Shown piece by piece: positions 45,973 to 57,735 of a stretch of 64,000 nucleotides of DNA. Positions within the stretch are counted from its first letter, which is position 1, and every line of letters begins with the position of its first letter. The notes beneath the pieces are model-generated. The model did not search any database. It had not been told where the DNA came from and was given only the letters and a program-made list of their open reading frames with translations. Origin of the DNA: Dryococelus australis. Its lineage: Eukaryota; Arthropoda; Insecta; Phasmatodea; Phasmatidae. The translations under genes and the position numbers were made by a program. Location of the stretch: NCBI GenBank assembly GCA_029891345.1, contig CM056994.1, positions 56,699,251 through 56,763,250 of the forward strand. Direction: 5' to 3'.

Positions 45973-46475
45973 CACTGGTGGAAAATGAAAAATGAACATC
46001 ACTAAAGCGGTGACGTAGAAACACCACATGCGAATGGGGCACTGATAGAGGGCAGTGCATACAATGATTAACAGTGCTGTGCTGTGGATAGAGTAGGAAC
46101 TGCGTACAAGGCATAACAACGCTGAGCCCAAGACAACTGTAGGTGACTCGGTGAAAGAGTGGTCTGTTGTTTCAAGCATCGGCCAGTGTGCAGTACGCAT
46201 TGTAGAGATGCCACGACGGCACAGACGATTACGCTTCGTGCAATCAACGGACTTTGACCCGAGGTGTTACTGTGGGCCTGAGCGAGGCTGGATGGTCCTT
46301 CAGAAGAATTGCCCAAAGCGTAGGACGTGAAGTGTCTGCTGTTGATCGTTGGTGGTTCCGGTGGTCCAACGATGGTGCAAATGCTCGTCAACTTGGTTCC
46401 AGACGGCAGCAGCATACGGATTCCCGCCTGGACCACCGTACCGCATCAGACGAGCAGCCAAGGTTCATCGCGCCA
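45973..46475 (+). mobile_element. Tc1-like transposon, 3'-truncated
   Basis: Starts CACTGGTGGAAAATGAAAAA right after TA. A 5' untranslated part is followed by a transposase start at 46208. Sequence identity to the element stops near 46475. Different Tc1 lineage from the copy at 40521 (other TIR and transposase). Confidence 0.78.
46208..46475 (+). pseudogene. Tc1-like transposase N-terminal fragment
   Basis: ATG at 46208 gives MPRRHRRLRFVQSTDFD, then a frameshift into GVTVGLSEAGWSFRRIAQSV (helix-turn-helix), RWWFRWSNDG, and RQLGSRRQQHTDSRLDHR, matching the first 85 or so residues of Tc1-like transposases up to the GRPR-type linker. The catalytic domain is absent, so no activity is possible. 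Confidence 0.85.
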
Positions 46476-48517
46476 TTTCGCTTCTGTATATACGTACTAA
46501 CTTTGTGATCTTACACGGCACTACATTCTGTGAATTCACCTTATCAGAAGTCACTATAAATAAACACGCCACAGCGTCAAATATTAGATCACAAAAATTA
46601 AAGACAAAATATTATGTCTCATTTATACGGATTTGCCAATAAAAATTACAACTTTTTACAATGAACACGTTTAACATTTATTTGCAACAGTGATGTCCTA
46701 ACACCAGTTCAGTTTCAACTCAACGGAACCACATCGCAATGCATTTGTAAACAAATAGCCTCTCTATATCACATCGTTAATTCGCATAAATCCTTCAGTA
46801 TGTCTACAGGCAGTCTGTAGAAGTAGTAAAAAAAAAAAGATGGAGTTTGACTAACTAAAGGCGAGAAATTTACATAAGAAGACTAAATGGCTATTTTAGT
46901 CTTTAGACTACCGGCAGTGGCTGGACGATAAGACGTTAATAGTAGATCTGAATACTCTGGACAGGAGTTCGGCCATGCTCAGCCGTAATGCGCTGTTATT
47001 TCAATACGTATGTCGTATTACCTGAAAAGCCAAGTCAAATTTCTGATAATCACTAGCGACCCTCCCCGGCCTCGCTCGGGTGCGATTTACAAAAATGGAG
47101 TGGTTTAGGTTTACAGCCAGTATATACACTAAATGCTTAATGTAAATATCTTAGGATTAATACTGTGTCGTTCAAAAAGTCTTCGTAAGTGAAAACATAT
47201 TTTAAATCACATTTTAAAATACAAAAATGGTTACTGTGGGTCATCCTTAAAAGATAAACATATGCTGTCGCGGACTTTTTTTTTGTAGACCTTTTCGAGA
47301 CCTACAATTCTGTAGTACATTAACTTGGTGTAGGCCATATCTCTTATGGTTTAGTCAGCGTAAGCCATGCAAGCGCCCGAAAAGCGGCTTTTTACGACTT
47401 GATTAGAAAACGTCGGCATTTCTCTGCTATACTTACATTAAATATTAATGTATTAATCACTTAAACCTTCCTCGAGAAATTCTCTAAATGATGGTGAAAA
47501 CCGCATGAAAGTCCATCAAGTAGTTTAGAAGCCTTATCAGAACACACATACACACGCGACCGGGCGACGTTGTTTTATACTGTGTATAGATTGTATCCAA
47601 CCGAGCGTAACAAACCATAATGTCATTTGGGCGACACAGGTATTCCTCGTAGTACTAATACTCACCGGTGTGTCACAGGTGTCCAGTCTAGACCCAGAAT
47701 TCATGGACGAATCATAGGAGAGGTGGGTGGTGATTTCTGGGCGCATACGTTCATTGAGGTTATCCATTTTGCGTCTAATGTAATAAACATTGCGTTTCTT
47801 GAAAACTTAACTTTATGATTACTTTTTGATGTTTTTGTTTTATAGCAAAAAAAAAAAAAAAAACTCAAGCAATGAAAAATATTTTTTTTTTTTTTTGGGA
47901 AATTCTTCAAAGTTATTTTGTATCTGAATAAAACAATGTGAATTTTTTTAAATCGAAAACGAGGCAATTTAATATTGAGTAAAACATTTCTGGATCAAGT
48001 AATGTTTTAAACAGCAACCATGTCCTGTATACTAGTAATGGTTTTGGGATATTTTATGTACAGTAGGCTTATACGAACTACCAATAAAGAATGATCAGAG
48101 AAAGATGGCTGTGTAGTTCGAGCACCCAAACTCAGAAATAGTTCAAGGACATGCAGCACAGGTTGTTAGCTCTAATATTTTTAAAAATAGGCTCACTGCA
48201 TAAAGTTCAATAATGCATGGCCTTTTCAGAACTGCAAAATTTGTTTGCCGATCGTCTACCTTGTATGTAAAGGCGATGAGGTGTGTATTGAGCAAGGCAC
48301 TGTCGCCTCTAATGTTCTCTTGCATCTGTGCGTTAAACATGCAAAATATCAGCAAACAATCACATACTTTAAATATGAAAATTGTACATATGCTACGCTG
48401 AATTGACCTTAACTCCTCTAGCACAAAATATAGCTACTATTGTAGACAAAGTTTTGTCCGTAATTTACGATATCAGCTGCGAGTAAAATTTTCATCCGCT
48501 AGAAAGTGAAAGAGCTA
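46476..48517. other. Unique DNA
   Basis: AT-rich, with A-run 47847-47862 and T-run 47881-47896. No gene, RNA or repeat recognised. Confidence 0.4.
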
Positions 48518-48846
48518 TAGTCTATTCGCGGTAAAGTGAGCACTTTTGAAAGCCCTCTCGTTTGGTATAGTAATCGACAGACATACTTTATTTTAGCCTT
48601 AGAAGTGAAGTGAAGAGATTTGGGCAGCTCTTAACAGCGAGGTCTTGAGAGCCGATGCGGGTGATTGAGGTGAGAATGAAGCATTAGCATTAGATGTTAA
48701 CTTCCGAGTACGGTGGATTATACACACTGTATTTATTACTTACATGAAAGTTGTTACTTAAAAAAGTAGTTAAAGGTAAAAAAAAATGGATGAAAGAAAA
48801 AATTAAATAGGGCCTCAAAAGTGCTCACTTTACCGTGAAGGGCCTA
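48518..48846. mobile_element. MITE family A, short form, carrying a SINE tail fragment
   Basis: Ends TAGTCTATTCGCGGTAAAGT and CACTTTACCGTGAAGGGCCTA, TA flanks. About 80 bp at 48602-48685 (GAAGAGATTTGGGCAGCTCT, then GAGGTCTTGAGAGCCGATGC) is the tail of SINE family 1 sitting inside. Confidence 0.82.
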
Positions 48847-49297
48847 TATGTCCCCGTTGTCGTTATTAGTGTGTGTGTCACGGAGGGGAAGAGGCGGAAT
48901 AAGGAGCCACCTCCCCTCCATCATGTAGCCCCTTTGCCCCGCGGGACATAAATCGCTTTGAAAAGCGACGCTGCCGAAGGTCGAGTGCTAATAACGTAAT
49001 GGAGGTCATGGCTGCCATCGCCGGCGAACGGTGAATGGGCCGCCTTTCAAACGACGAAAAAGGACGCGTGGCCAAAATTCCCCTCTAAGACTTTATCATC
49101 GTTGTGACTAAGGGTAAACGGGTAGGGGTGGGGGGGGGGGGACCCAGTGCACCATTCGCGGAACGCGGTATGCGTGCATCGCGTTGGCCTTCACCTACTG
49201 CTCTGACGATGGTTCTGGGCGATGGGTCCTAGCCGCTGACATAACTCGAAGATCCTCGCGCCATGGACCACTTTTGGGACGAACGTTGGCGCGACTC
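48847..49297. other. GC-richer unique DNA
   Basis: 48870-49090 is GC-rich, and a G-run lies at 49131-49141. No motif in the open frames. Confidence 0.35.
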
Positions 49298-49490
49298 AGG
49301 GACTAACTGACGACGAGGTATACCGATTGTTCGTCTTCTGCGCATGTGCCCAACATTGACCTACCCTAAAGCAACACAACTGTAAAAGTCACATGGTCAA
49401 CAATGATAAACAAATGACGAGCACTATTATATCAATAAAATAATTTTACCAATTTGAAATTGATCAAACTGCACTAGAGATCTGTAATAA
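49298..49490. mobile_element. TIR element family F, copy 3 (truncated)
   Basis: GGGACTAACTGACGACGAGG, CGTCTTCTGCGCATGTGCCC and CAACATTGACCTACCCTAAA follow the family F order. The right end was not found. Confidence 0.65.
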
Positions 49491-49955
49491 TCTGATAATA
49501 ATCTAATTTCTGTGCATAAGTTAATTTTCGTTATTTGTACATTTCTGAGACAGTAAAATTGCGATTTTGATGTGTGTGTAGGCTATGCGAAAAATATGCG
49601 CCCAATTTTCTTTTCTTTTTTTTTTTTTTTTGCGAGGGAAGACTACTCACTGATATTGTCTAAATGATGAACGGCGTGAATATACGACGACAAATTTTTT
49701 TTTGGGCCAACGCCATTAAAGGCGAAGTCTTGGCGTCACGCGGTTGAACTCTGAATGGCCGAGGTAACGGAGAAAGAAGTATGACTATGGTGATTTCCAA
49801 ACCACCTGAGATTTGGGTAAAGGTGTATTCTTTACACGCGGGGTACAGTGGGGCTGCGATTGTCATTCATTTCCCCGCGGATTTACGTCGTGGAAATTAC
49901 AAAGGAGGAGTAAGTTGCCGTGGAATGAATGGTCATCTGCCTACCAATATCGTTA

Positions 49956-50382
49956 AAGGCTGTTCACGGTAAAATGAGCACTTTTGAAAACCCTGTTTAA
50001 GATATACTTGTATACACGTCGCGTAGTCTTCCACCTTGTGTAAAATTAACTACTCCAGGGGCCTCATTTCTTTATTCGTGCGTCGGTCAAGTGAAACTGC
50101 GAAATTATTAGAAAAGTACACATTTCACAAATCGGCCATTTTTTACACTTCGACACGTTAAAAAAAATGCACAAAGCGAAATAAATAATTTAAGTTGTTA
50201 CACATGGTTACCTAATACTTTTATTTTGACGTTAAGATATGGAACTATTTTCCCTCCATCGTTACCAAGTTTTGCTGGTCGTATGTCACTCACTGCGCCC
50301 GTTATAATATATGCAGGCAGGGGTAGTGACTTTGTTTTCTAAGGTTGATATCAGAAGTGCTCACTTTATCGCGAACAGCATT
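49956..50382. mobile_element. MITE family A, full-length copy (427 bp)
   Basis: Ends AAGGCTGTTCACGGTAAAAT and CTTTATCGCGAACAGCATT. TA at 49954-49955 and 50383-50384, the latter shared with the fold-back element to the right. Confidence 0.9.
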
Positions 50383-50384
50383 TA

Positions 50385-50746
50385 AGGCCATTGGTGCGTG
50401 AAAGTAGTATATTTATATAATTTGTCATAACTCGTTTCACAGCGGATTTTTCAAAAATGTTGGCTAGTCAAGACGTAAAGAACAACTTTCAGCACCTCCT
50501 TACGTTGTTAGATATTCACAACCGTCATTATTCTCGCAGCACTGACTGCAGATAAGAAACCAAAAATTCCTTCTTTTCTTCCATCAGTGCTCCGAGAATA
50601 ATGACGCCAGTGAATACCTAACAACGTTATAAGGTGCTAAAAGTTGATATTTACGTCTTGGCCAGCCAAAAATTTGCAAAAATCCACTGTGGAATGAGTT
50701 ATGACACAAATTAAATAAATATACTGTTTTCGTGCACCGATGGCCT
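50385..50746. mobile_element. Fold-back MITE, family C (362 bp, arms of about 165 bp)
   Basis: Left arm 50385-50549, right arm 50579-50746, spacer about 30 bp. Termini AGGCCATTGGTGCGTGAAA and complemented AGGCCATCGGTGCACGAAA. Flanks can be read as TA or as TTAA on both sides, so Tc1/mariner or piggyBac-type origin is open. Confidence 0.88.
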
Positions 50747-51156
50747 TAACTCCGCTGCTCCCGGTCAGCGATGCTTACGTAATTGGGCTCTCGATAAGAT
50801 GAGAGTTATTTGGGACTCGCGCCTCAATTCGGCGACCTCCCACGAAGGCGCCTCGGTCTCAAATCCCGGCGATGTTACGCCCAGAGTTTCGCACGCGGGA
50901 AACATTGCGAACGCGGCCGTTGGCTGGGGATCCCCCTCCTCCCCCCCAAAGATATTTCGTTTCTTCCTACTCCTAGCATTTGGTAGGCGCTCAACTCAGT
51001 CTTAAGAAAACTTATCACATTAATCACACGCATAAAACTTCTGCTTGTTCTCGGCAACCTCCCGCGGATATCGCAGTCAAGGACAGGCACGCTGAAGTAG
51101 CTATCGGTTTCTCCCTCTCCCACTAATTCTCCATGCTGCTCCCACATTTACAACTA

Positions 51157-51581
51157 AAGGCTGTTCACGATAACGTGAGCGCTTCAGAAACGAACCTTAA
51201 AAAAAGTCGCTGCCTCTTCATGCATACATTTTAATGGGAGCGCTGAGTGACATTCGCCCAGTAAAGTTGGTAACGATGGATGGAAAGTAGTTACATATGT
51301 TAACGTAGGATTATGTGTTAGGTAAACATTTGTGATAATTGAGAACTAATTCTTTCTTTATTTTCCTTTTTTAAAATACATCGAAGTGTAAAAATGAACA
51401 CATTTGTAAATTATTTACTTTCTTAATAGTTTTCGCAGTTTCATTGGACCGACGTATGAATAAGGTGACGAGGCCCATAGCAATGTTAATTTTACATGAG
51501 GCGGAGGAAAACTCAACACGTAGATAAACAAGTGTATCTTGAGCAGAGCTTTCAAAGGTGCTCATTTTACCGCGAACAATC
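51157..51581. mobile_element. MITE family A, full-length copy (425 bp)
   Basis: Ends AAGGCTGTTCACGATAACGT and CATTTTACCGCGAACAATC, TA flanks. Confidence 0.88.
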
Positions 51582-51583
51582 TA

Positions 51584-51842
51584 AAGGGGTCGCGGTGTGT
51601 AGTGGTTAGACTACTCGCCTCCCACACCAAGGTGAACCGGGTTCGACTCCCAGCGGGACCGCCCCCCATGTTTTCGCATGTGGGAATCGTGCCAGACGAT
51701 GCCGCTGGTCGGCGGGTTTTATCGGAGATCTCCCGTTTCCCCCGCTCTTGCACTCCTGTGTTGCTCCATACTCACCTCGCTTCACACTCGTCAGGTTTCA
51801 AGACCTCGCTGTTAAGAGCTGCTCAAATCTCTTCACTCACTC
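51584..51842 (+). mobile_element. tRNA-derived SINE, family 1, plus strand
   Basis: The most complete head: GGTCGCGGTGTGTAGTGGTT (A box GTGTAGTGG) and B box GGTTCGACTCC, core GTCGGCGGGTTTTATCGGAG, tail TCAAGACCTCGCTGTTAAGA. It begins 2 bp after the MITE A target TA. Confidence 0.88.
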
Positions 51843-52740
51843 ACATTTACAGCTTTCATTGATCTCCTGCCAGATGTGCAATGCCTTCGTAGTTATTGTT
51901 TCTCTTAAAAAAAGTTTCCATCGATGGTAACAAAGGGTTAAGGCCAAACAAAAACAAGATTCAGATAATGCTTGTAATAACTAAGTTCGAAAAAATATCT
52001 AGTTGAAATTTATAAAAAAAAATGCCGAATATTCCCTGCAAATCAGCTAATTCGATTAGAAACGAAAATAAACTAAACCTATAAAATAACACATTTCATT
52101 TCACTTTAACCGTTAATCAAAGTATCTTCAGTTGAATTAGCCATTGGATAATATTCGTGCTTGAAATGTTAAGCATGGCATCGAGCAAGTTGCAAGGTTG
52201 TATGATTTCAGTAGTTGTGATGAATCCTCTTTAAGAGTCTTATTGTAGATGATTCTCCAGATATAACGGGCACCTGCGACTATTGTCTCGAAGCCCATTA
52301 TTTGGCATTGACCTGGGCCGTAAGATACTTTGTACTTTGTACATAAGAACAAGATTAGTCTACATAATAAACGGCGATAAAACGAAATAACACGAAATAC
52401 AAGTTAATGCATCGCCTAACACAGAAATCTAGCTAGATTAATGCACAAAATAAAAGGGAAATTAGTCAAAATAAGCCATTTTTATCTGTGAGACCGTTAA
52501 TAACAATTTGTATACAACATTTACGAACCAAGTTGTGATAAAATCTCATTGTTACCTTTAACATGCCAAAAAAAAAAAAAAAGAGGAAAAAAACAATTAA
52601 TTTTCAGTATTTAACATTTGTCTTCGCTGAATAAGAACGGCGACTATTCGATATTGTGTAGATATTATTAAAAATAATTTATTGAGGTGGAAAAATTATG
52701 AAAGCAGAGAAATAGTTTCTTTTCCATTATGGAGTGTGTG

Positions 52741-52812
<72 letters not shown>

Positions 52813-53805
52813 TGACTAGTTCAAATGGATTTCAGGCCACTTAATATTATGGGTGTTTAGTCCATTATTCAACTTTCAACAGCTACAGTATGTTCTGTAA
52901 ATGTCAACAAACGACCTGAAGTATAAATTAATACAAATAACATGAAAAGTTATTTTTAATTGTTATATTTTGTAAAAAAAAAAAAAATTGTTTAATCCCT
53001 TGGAAGGCAGTAACAGTCCCAGCTTAGTCGTTCAAATTTAATATTGTTTAGAACCAATGAAATTAATTTAATTTAACTACGTATTTTGTTTAAAAAACAC
53101 AATAAAATCCGACGTTCTGTCTCAGAGCAAGTATTCCAAATTGGGAGCAGTTATCAACGAGTGCAATACTTTCCAGGTCAGGAATAGCCCGCGAACCTCC
53201 AACGACACACTGATCAAGCAGAAAATTCCCAATAAAAAATGGTGATCGACGCGATGCGTTCGGTTGTTACAACATCTTTATAACAGCAGAAGAGTTCTAA
53301 CAGCTATCCGAAAACGTCACTACATTGAATCTTTCCAACTATAGCATGTCCACACTTCTACAATGATTGGTTGACGCCAGGTGTAAAAACTGTTTGTTGT
53401 GGTGCAATATCTTCGCTTGAAAAATTTCCACGTTGTAGCACTGACCTCTCACAAAGGCGACGGCCAGTGCGGAAACAGAATAGCCGTTCCACACACAGAG
53501 GACGGAGGAAGGTTGGCCTACGGGCCGTTGAATTGTCAGAATTTCCCGCTCTGTAGCTGCAAGGAAATAAAAGAGACCGGTCCACTTCATAAAGCTGTGT
53601 CAGTAGGTGGGGAGGTGGTGTGAGAAAAAGAGTGTTTTAGTTGGTGGCGATTACCTTTTGCCGTGGGGCAGCCGCGGCTGTTCCACCTGACAACCTTGAC
53701 TCGAATACGCCGATACAGCAGTGCAACGCCCCCACAGTCGAGTTGTCCATTGCCGAACGTAGAGGGCGTTGCCGCGGGTCCCCTGCAAAGTGTCCACCAC
53801 TCCAC
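51843..53805. other. Unique DNA with a (CT)n microsatellite
   Basis: (TC)n at 52737-52809 with one interruption; A-runs at 52567 and 52975. The patch 53440-53800 is GC-richer, with overlapping open frames but no motif. Confidence 0.4.
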
Positions 53806-54420
53806 AATTTAAAATCCTTTCTAATATTATAAATGGGAAAGTGTATTTGTCCTTCTTTCACGTCAAAACGGAGAAACGGATCGACGTGATTTTTTTGCAC
53901 AGAGATAGTTGGAGGGCCGGAGAGTGACATAGGCTAATTTTTTCACCGGGAAAACATCTCATTCTTTCAGGAAAATTTTTATTGTAATTTGAAAAAGTAT
54001 ACAGACGGAATTGCATGTACAACGTCACAACAGAGCAACAAATCGTCGTTTTTTTTTTTTTTTTTTTTTTTTTTACAGAGTTAGTTCGTGGGCTGGGAAA
54101 TGACACGAGCTCCATCACATCGTTAACAAAATCAATTCTAACATTTTGAAAGATGTACCTACAAGGAGAAATAACGGAGTATTTCTCAATAGACACAATC
54201 ATGGACACAGAACGGAGCACAACATATCCTGTAGAGTTCCTGAATTCTCTACAGTTGTCAGGTGTGCCCTCACATAAGTTCCAATTAAAATTAGGCGTTC
54301 CGGTCAGGCTTATGCGAAATTTAGATTCACCGCGATTATGTAACGCGACGAGGCTTAGTGCCACAGAACTTAATTATTTATCCCTATAAACACGCGAGCG
54401 AAGCAGGGGGTAAAAGTTAG
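53806..54420 (+). mobile_element. Helitron-related relic
   Basis: Begins near CTAATATTATAAATGGGAAA and TTCACGTCAAAACGGAGAAA, then GATAGTTGGAGGGCCGGAGA, phrases I associate with the ends of arthropod Helitron-linked repeats. It holds a helicase C-terminal fragment and closes with GCGAGCGAAGCAGGGGGTAA then AAGTTAGT. Two poly-T/decayed stretches lie between. Precise ends not fixed. Confidence 0.6.
54120..54389 (+). pseudogene. Helitron Pif1-like helicase, C-terminal fragment
   Basis: ILKDVPT in one frame, then a single-base shift to GEITEYFSIDTIMDTE, YPVEFLNSLQLSGVPSHKFQ, LKLGVPVRLMRNLDSPRLCN and ATRL: the motif order near the C-terminus of the superfamily 1 Pif1 helicase in Helitron Rep/Hel proteins. 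The helicase Walker motifs and the Rep domain are absent. A stop at 54387-54389 follows shortly. Confidence 0.82.
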
Positions 54421-54551
54421 TACGGTAATAAAAGTCGAATTTATTTATTGAAATAGTCAGCCAAACAAACTACCAGAACCAAATTATATCGGCACCGAAC
54501 AAAAAAAAAAACTTCACGCACTACCATACAAACACACTTAAATGGAGAGTG

Positions 54552-54806
54552 GAGTGAAGAAATTTGGACGGCTGTTAACATCGAGGTCTTGAGAGCCGAT
54601 GAGGGTGAAACGAGGTGAGTAAGGAGCAGCGCCGGAATGCAATGGGCGGGGAAACAGGAGGACCCCGGAAAAAAAAACCACCGACCAGCAGCATCGTCGG
54701 GCATGACTCTAACACGCGAGGATCCAGGAACGATTCCGCTGGGAATCGAACCATGGTTGCCTTGGTTTGAGGCGAGCGGTCTGACCATTACACTAGCTCG
54801 GCCACA
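54552..54806 (-). mobile_element. tRNA-derived SINE, family 1
   Basis: Minus-strand A-box-like TGTAATGGTCAGACCGCTCG and mutated B box GGTTCGATTCC, core with CCGACCAGCAGCATCGTCGG, tail ACATCGAGGTCTTGAGAGCC. A CA microsatellite abuts at 54805-54835. Confidence 0.85.
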
Positions 54807-54835
54807 CACATGCACACACACACATACACACACAA

Positions 54836-56025
54836 AGTAAGAGAGATAAATGGAACTATAACATAGAATACTACAAGCATTGGTTACGAATATTTCACAT
54901 CATTCCTGAGAGTAGGGGCTTGTGCGGTATGCAGGAATATTAGTGAATTTATTTATGACAGAAATGTATTGTGCCACTGCCCCCTAACAGCAGAAGACAA
55001 TTAACAGGGTGATATATATATAACAATGCAGAAGCATAACAAATAATATAAATAAACAAATAACACAAATACAGTTAAAATAATTACAACTATTAATGAA
55101 TTACACAATGTTAAAAAATTACTTAGTGTGATGCTATACTCATTATAATGTTTAGATACTTCTTGAAATGTTATTTTCTTTCACAATGAATGATCATATT
55201 AACGAAACTTATTATAATAACGATGACAATTAATATAATTATATCGCTTATCATAGTAACGCTAGTAATAAAACAACTAATACATGGTGGCCCCTAGTTC
55301 GGGGTTAACATTCACCGAGCTACTTCGAGAAGATGGGAGCTGTGGGTACCCGCCTTCCCTGAAGAGCGATACGGAACGAAATACTACGATGGGACAGTGA
55401 CCGAATACAAGAAGGGGGGGGGGGACGGAAGTCCCAGAGAAAACCCACCAGGCAGCGCCAACGTCCGCCACCTAACCCACTCACGTAACCATTTCGATTT
55501 TAATATGATTCAAGAGGGTCACTTTGCACTATCATGCCCAACAAATTCATTGATTTCTACAACACATTTCCCAAAAGCCTATCCTAATCCAAAGACATCT
55601 AATACTGATCGGCAAATTCTTTAGTTTCCAGAAGTCAAGAACGAGGTAATTCTTTTCAAGAGCAACCATTTAACAAAATCGTGTTTTTTTTTTTGTTGCG
55701 AAAAATAATTTTGGATTCCTGTGGTTTCCTGCTGGATATTCATATGTTTTGTAATGCGTAGCCGAGTTGCTATCAGCATCATTTAGCGCCTGAAGTTTAT
55801 ATTTCGTTTATATGAACAACCTACATGGAAACCCAACACTAGAGTGTACGCTACGAAAAATCCCATGCTCTAAACAAACTAGTAATTTCTTATATAATAA
55901 CTAACTATGACAGATCGCAAGATACAAAACATGTGTCTGGAACTGTGCACAGACCGAGTATGTAGGTCATGTGTGGGAACTGCGGGGAAATCAATTAAAA
56001 ATAATCGTTGTCCAACGTCTGACTA
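54836..56025. other. AT-rich DNA with a SINE-like fragment
   Basis: At about 55279-55500, AGAGAAAACCCACCAGGCAG and CAACGTCCGCCACC recall the SINE core. Otherwise unique. No gene recognised. Confidence 0.4.
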
Positions 56026-56447
56026 AAGGCTGTTCACGATTAAGTGAGCGCTTTAGAAATGAACCTTAGAAAAAAGTCACTGTGCCTGCATGCATATGTT
56101 TTAACGGGCGCCCTGAGTGACAAGCGCCCAGTAAAGTTGGTAACGGTGGATGGGAAAGTAATGCTATATCTTAACGTTGAATAAAAAGTGTTACGTAATA
56201 ATTTCTGTTAATTTAAATTATTTCTTTCGTTATCTGTTTTTTTAACGCATCGAAGTGTAAAAATGAGCAGATTTGTAAAATATTTACTTTCCTAATAATT
56301 AAACAGTTTCACTTGACCGACGCATGAATAAAGTGATGATGCCCATGACAATGTTAATCTTATGTAAGGCGGAAGAGTACACAACGTGCATACAAGTAGA
56401 TCTTAAGCAGGGCTTTCAAAAGTGCTCATTTTACCGTGAATAGCCTA
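56026..56447. mobile_element. MITE family A, full-length copy (422 bp)
   Basis: Ends AAGGCTGTTCACGATTAAGT and CATTTTACCGTGAATAGCCTA, TA flanks. One of the best preserved copies. Confidence 0.9.
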
Positions 56448-56505
56448 TAGTAGCAATACACGCGTATGTATACACTGTAGTACAGCACCAGCCTACAGTG
56501 GCGTA

Positions 56506-56745
56506 TAGGATATACACGACAAAATGAGCACTTTTTAAGGCCCTCTCAGCAGGCGTAATTATCAAAAAATGATATATAACGGTGGCCTTAGACGTTAACT
56601 TTTGAGAGCTATAAAACAAATACTCTATGTTCATTAGTCACGTGGCAGTTTTTATATTAACAAATAACATATAGGATACAAATAAGCTGAAAGGAACTTT
56701 TAAGCATGACCTTATAAAGTGCTCACTTTTATCGTGAATAGCCTG
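56506..56745. mobile_element. MITE family A, short form (240 bp)
   Basis: Ends TAGGATATACACGACAAAAT and CACTTTTATCGTGAATAGCCTG, TA flanks; 58 bp from the preceding full-length copy. Confidence 0.88.
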
Positions 56746-57065
56746 TAACAACTTGGCCGGGGGAGAGGGGGTGTGCACTGTTCCTCACTAAATTTATGTA
56801 AAGGGCCCAGGATGAGTAAATGGGTGCACATTAGAAACACCATTGCAGAGCACTCAAAAAAAAAACTGCATTTTCAACGCGTTGTAAGTATTTCGAGATA
56901 TACACGTGATATACGTACATAACTATTCAAGAGTCCTGCATTGCACCTTCTTGCACCGATTGAATAATAGAGTTAAATCCCATAGGTACACCCAGCACGA
57001 CGAGAACACTGCACAACATCTCATTAACCTGCGTGTCAAATGATGTTGCGGCGGTGAGATGTGTA

Positions 57066-57492
57066 AAGGTTGTTCACGATAAAGTGAGCCCTTTTGAAAC
57101 CAACCTCTGAAAAATGTCACTGCCCCTATCTGCATAAACAGTATTTTAACGGGCACATTGAGTGGAGTGCGGCCAGTTGGTCGGCAATGACGGAAGGGAA
57201 GTAGGTCCATATCTTAATGTTGTGAATTAAAAGTGTTAGGTTAAAATTTTGAATACTGAAATTATTTGTTTCGTTTCGTGTTTTTTTTAATGCAGAAAAA
57301 TGCAATTATAAGAAAATCTGTAAAATATTTACTTTCCTAATTATTTCACAGTTTCACTCGACCGACGCATGAATAAAGTGACAAGGCCCATGTCAATGTT
57401 AATTTTACATAAGGTGTAAGAATACACAACGTGTCTGCAAGTAGATCTTGAGCAGGGCTCTCAAAAAGTGTTCTTTTTATTGGAACAGCCTA
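57066..57492. mobile_element. MITE family A, full-length copy (427 bp)
   Basis: Ends AAGGTTGTTCACGATAAAGT and TTTTATTGGAACAGCCTA, TA flanks. Confidence 0.88.
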
Positions 57493-57589
57493 TAGTTCCT
57501 GGGCGGCATGTACAGCGGCTTCTCGTGACTCGTAGGTATAGGATGCTTCGCAATGTTGGTGCGATTAAGCGGGTCCCCACATATGAACA

Positions 57590-57735
57590 CATCTCTTATT
57601 TCTTGTAACACACGCCAGTTCTGAGCCTTGTGCTTAGCGGCGATGGCGCACTTGATGAGCGTGGCAGAGTCGTCCTTATAGACCCCGCGCTCCTCGGCCT
57701 CAAACGCAGGAAAAGCTGCAGCATGTCCCTCTCGA
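57590..57735 (-). pseudogene. Gene fragment related to 37380-37507 (unknown protein)
   Basis: A minus-strand frame reads FEAEERGVYKDDSATLIKCA then IAAKHKAQNWRVLQEI, without a stop. It looks like genuine protein sequence (acidic and basic residues balanced, no low complexity). The fragment at 37380 shares its second half. Family not recognised; it could be an exon or retro-copied piece of a host gene. Confidence 0.4.

Noticed and set aside
53858-54364. Minus-strand open frame of 168 codons
   Set aside because: It is antisense to the Helitron helicase fragment and includes a poly-Lys stretch from a T-run.
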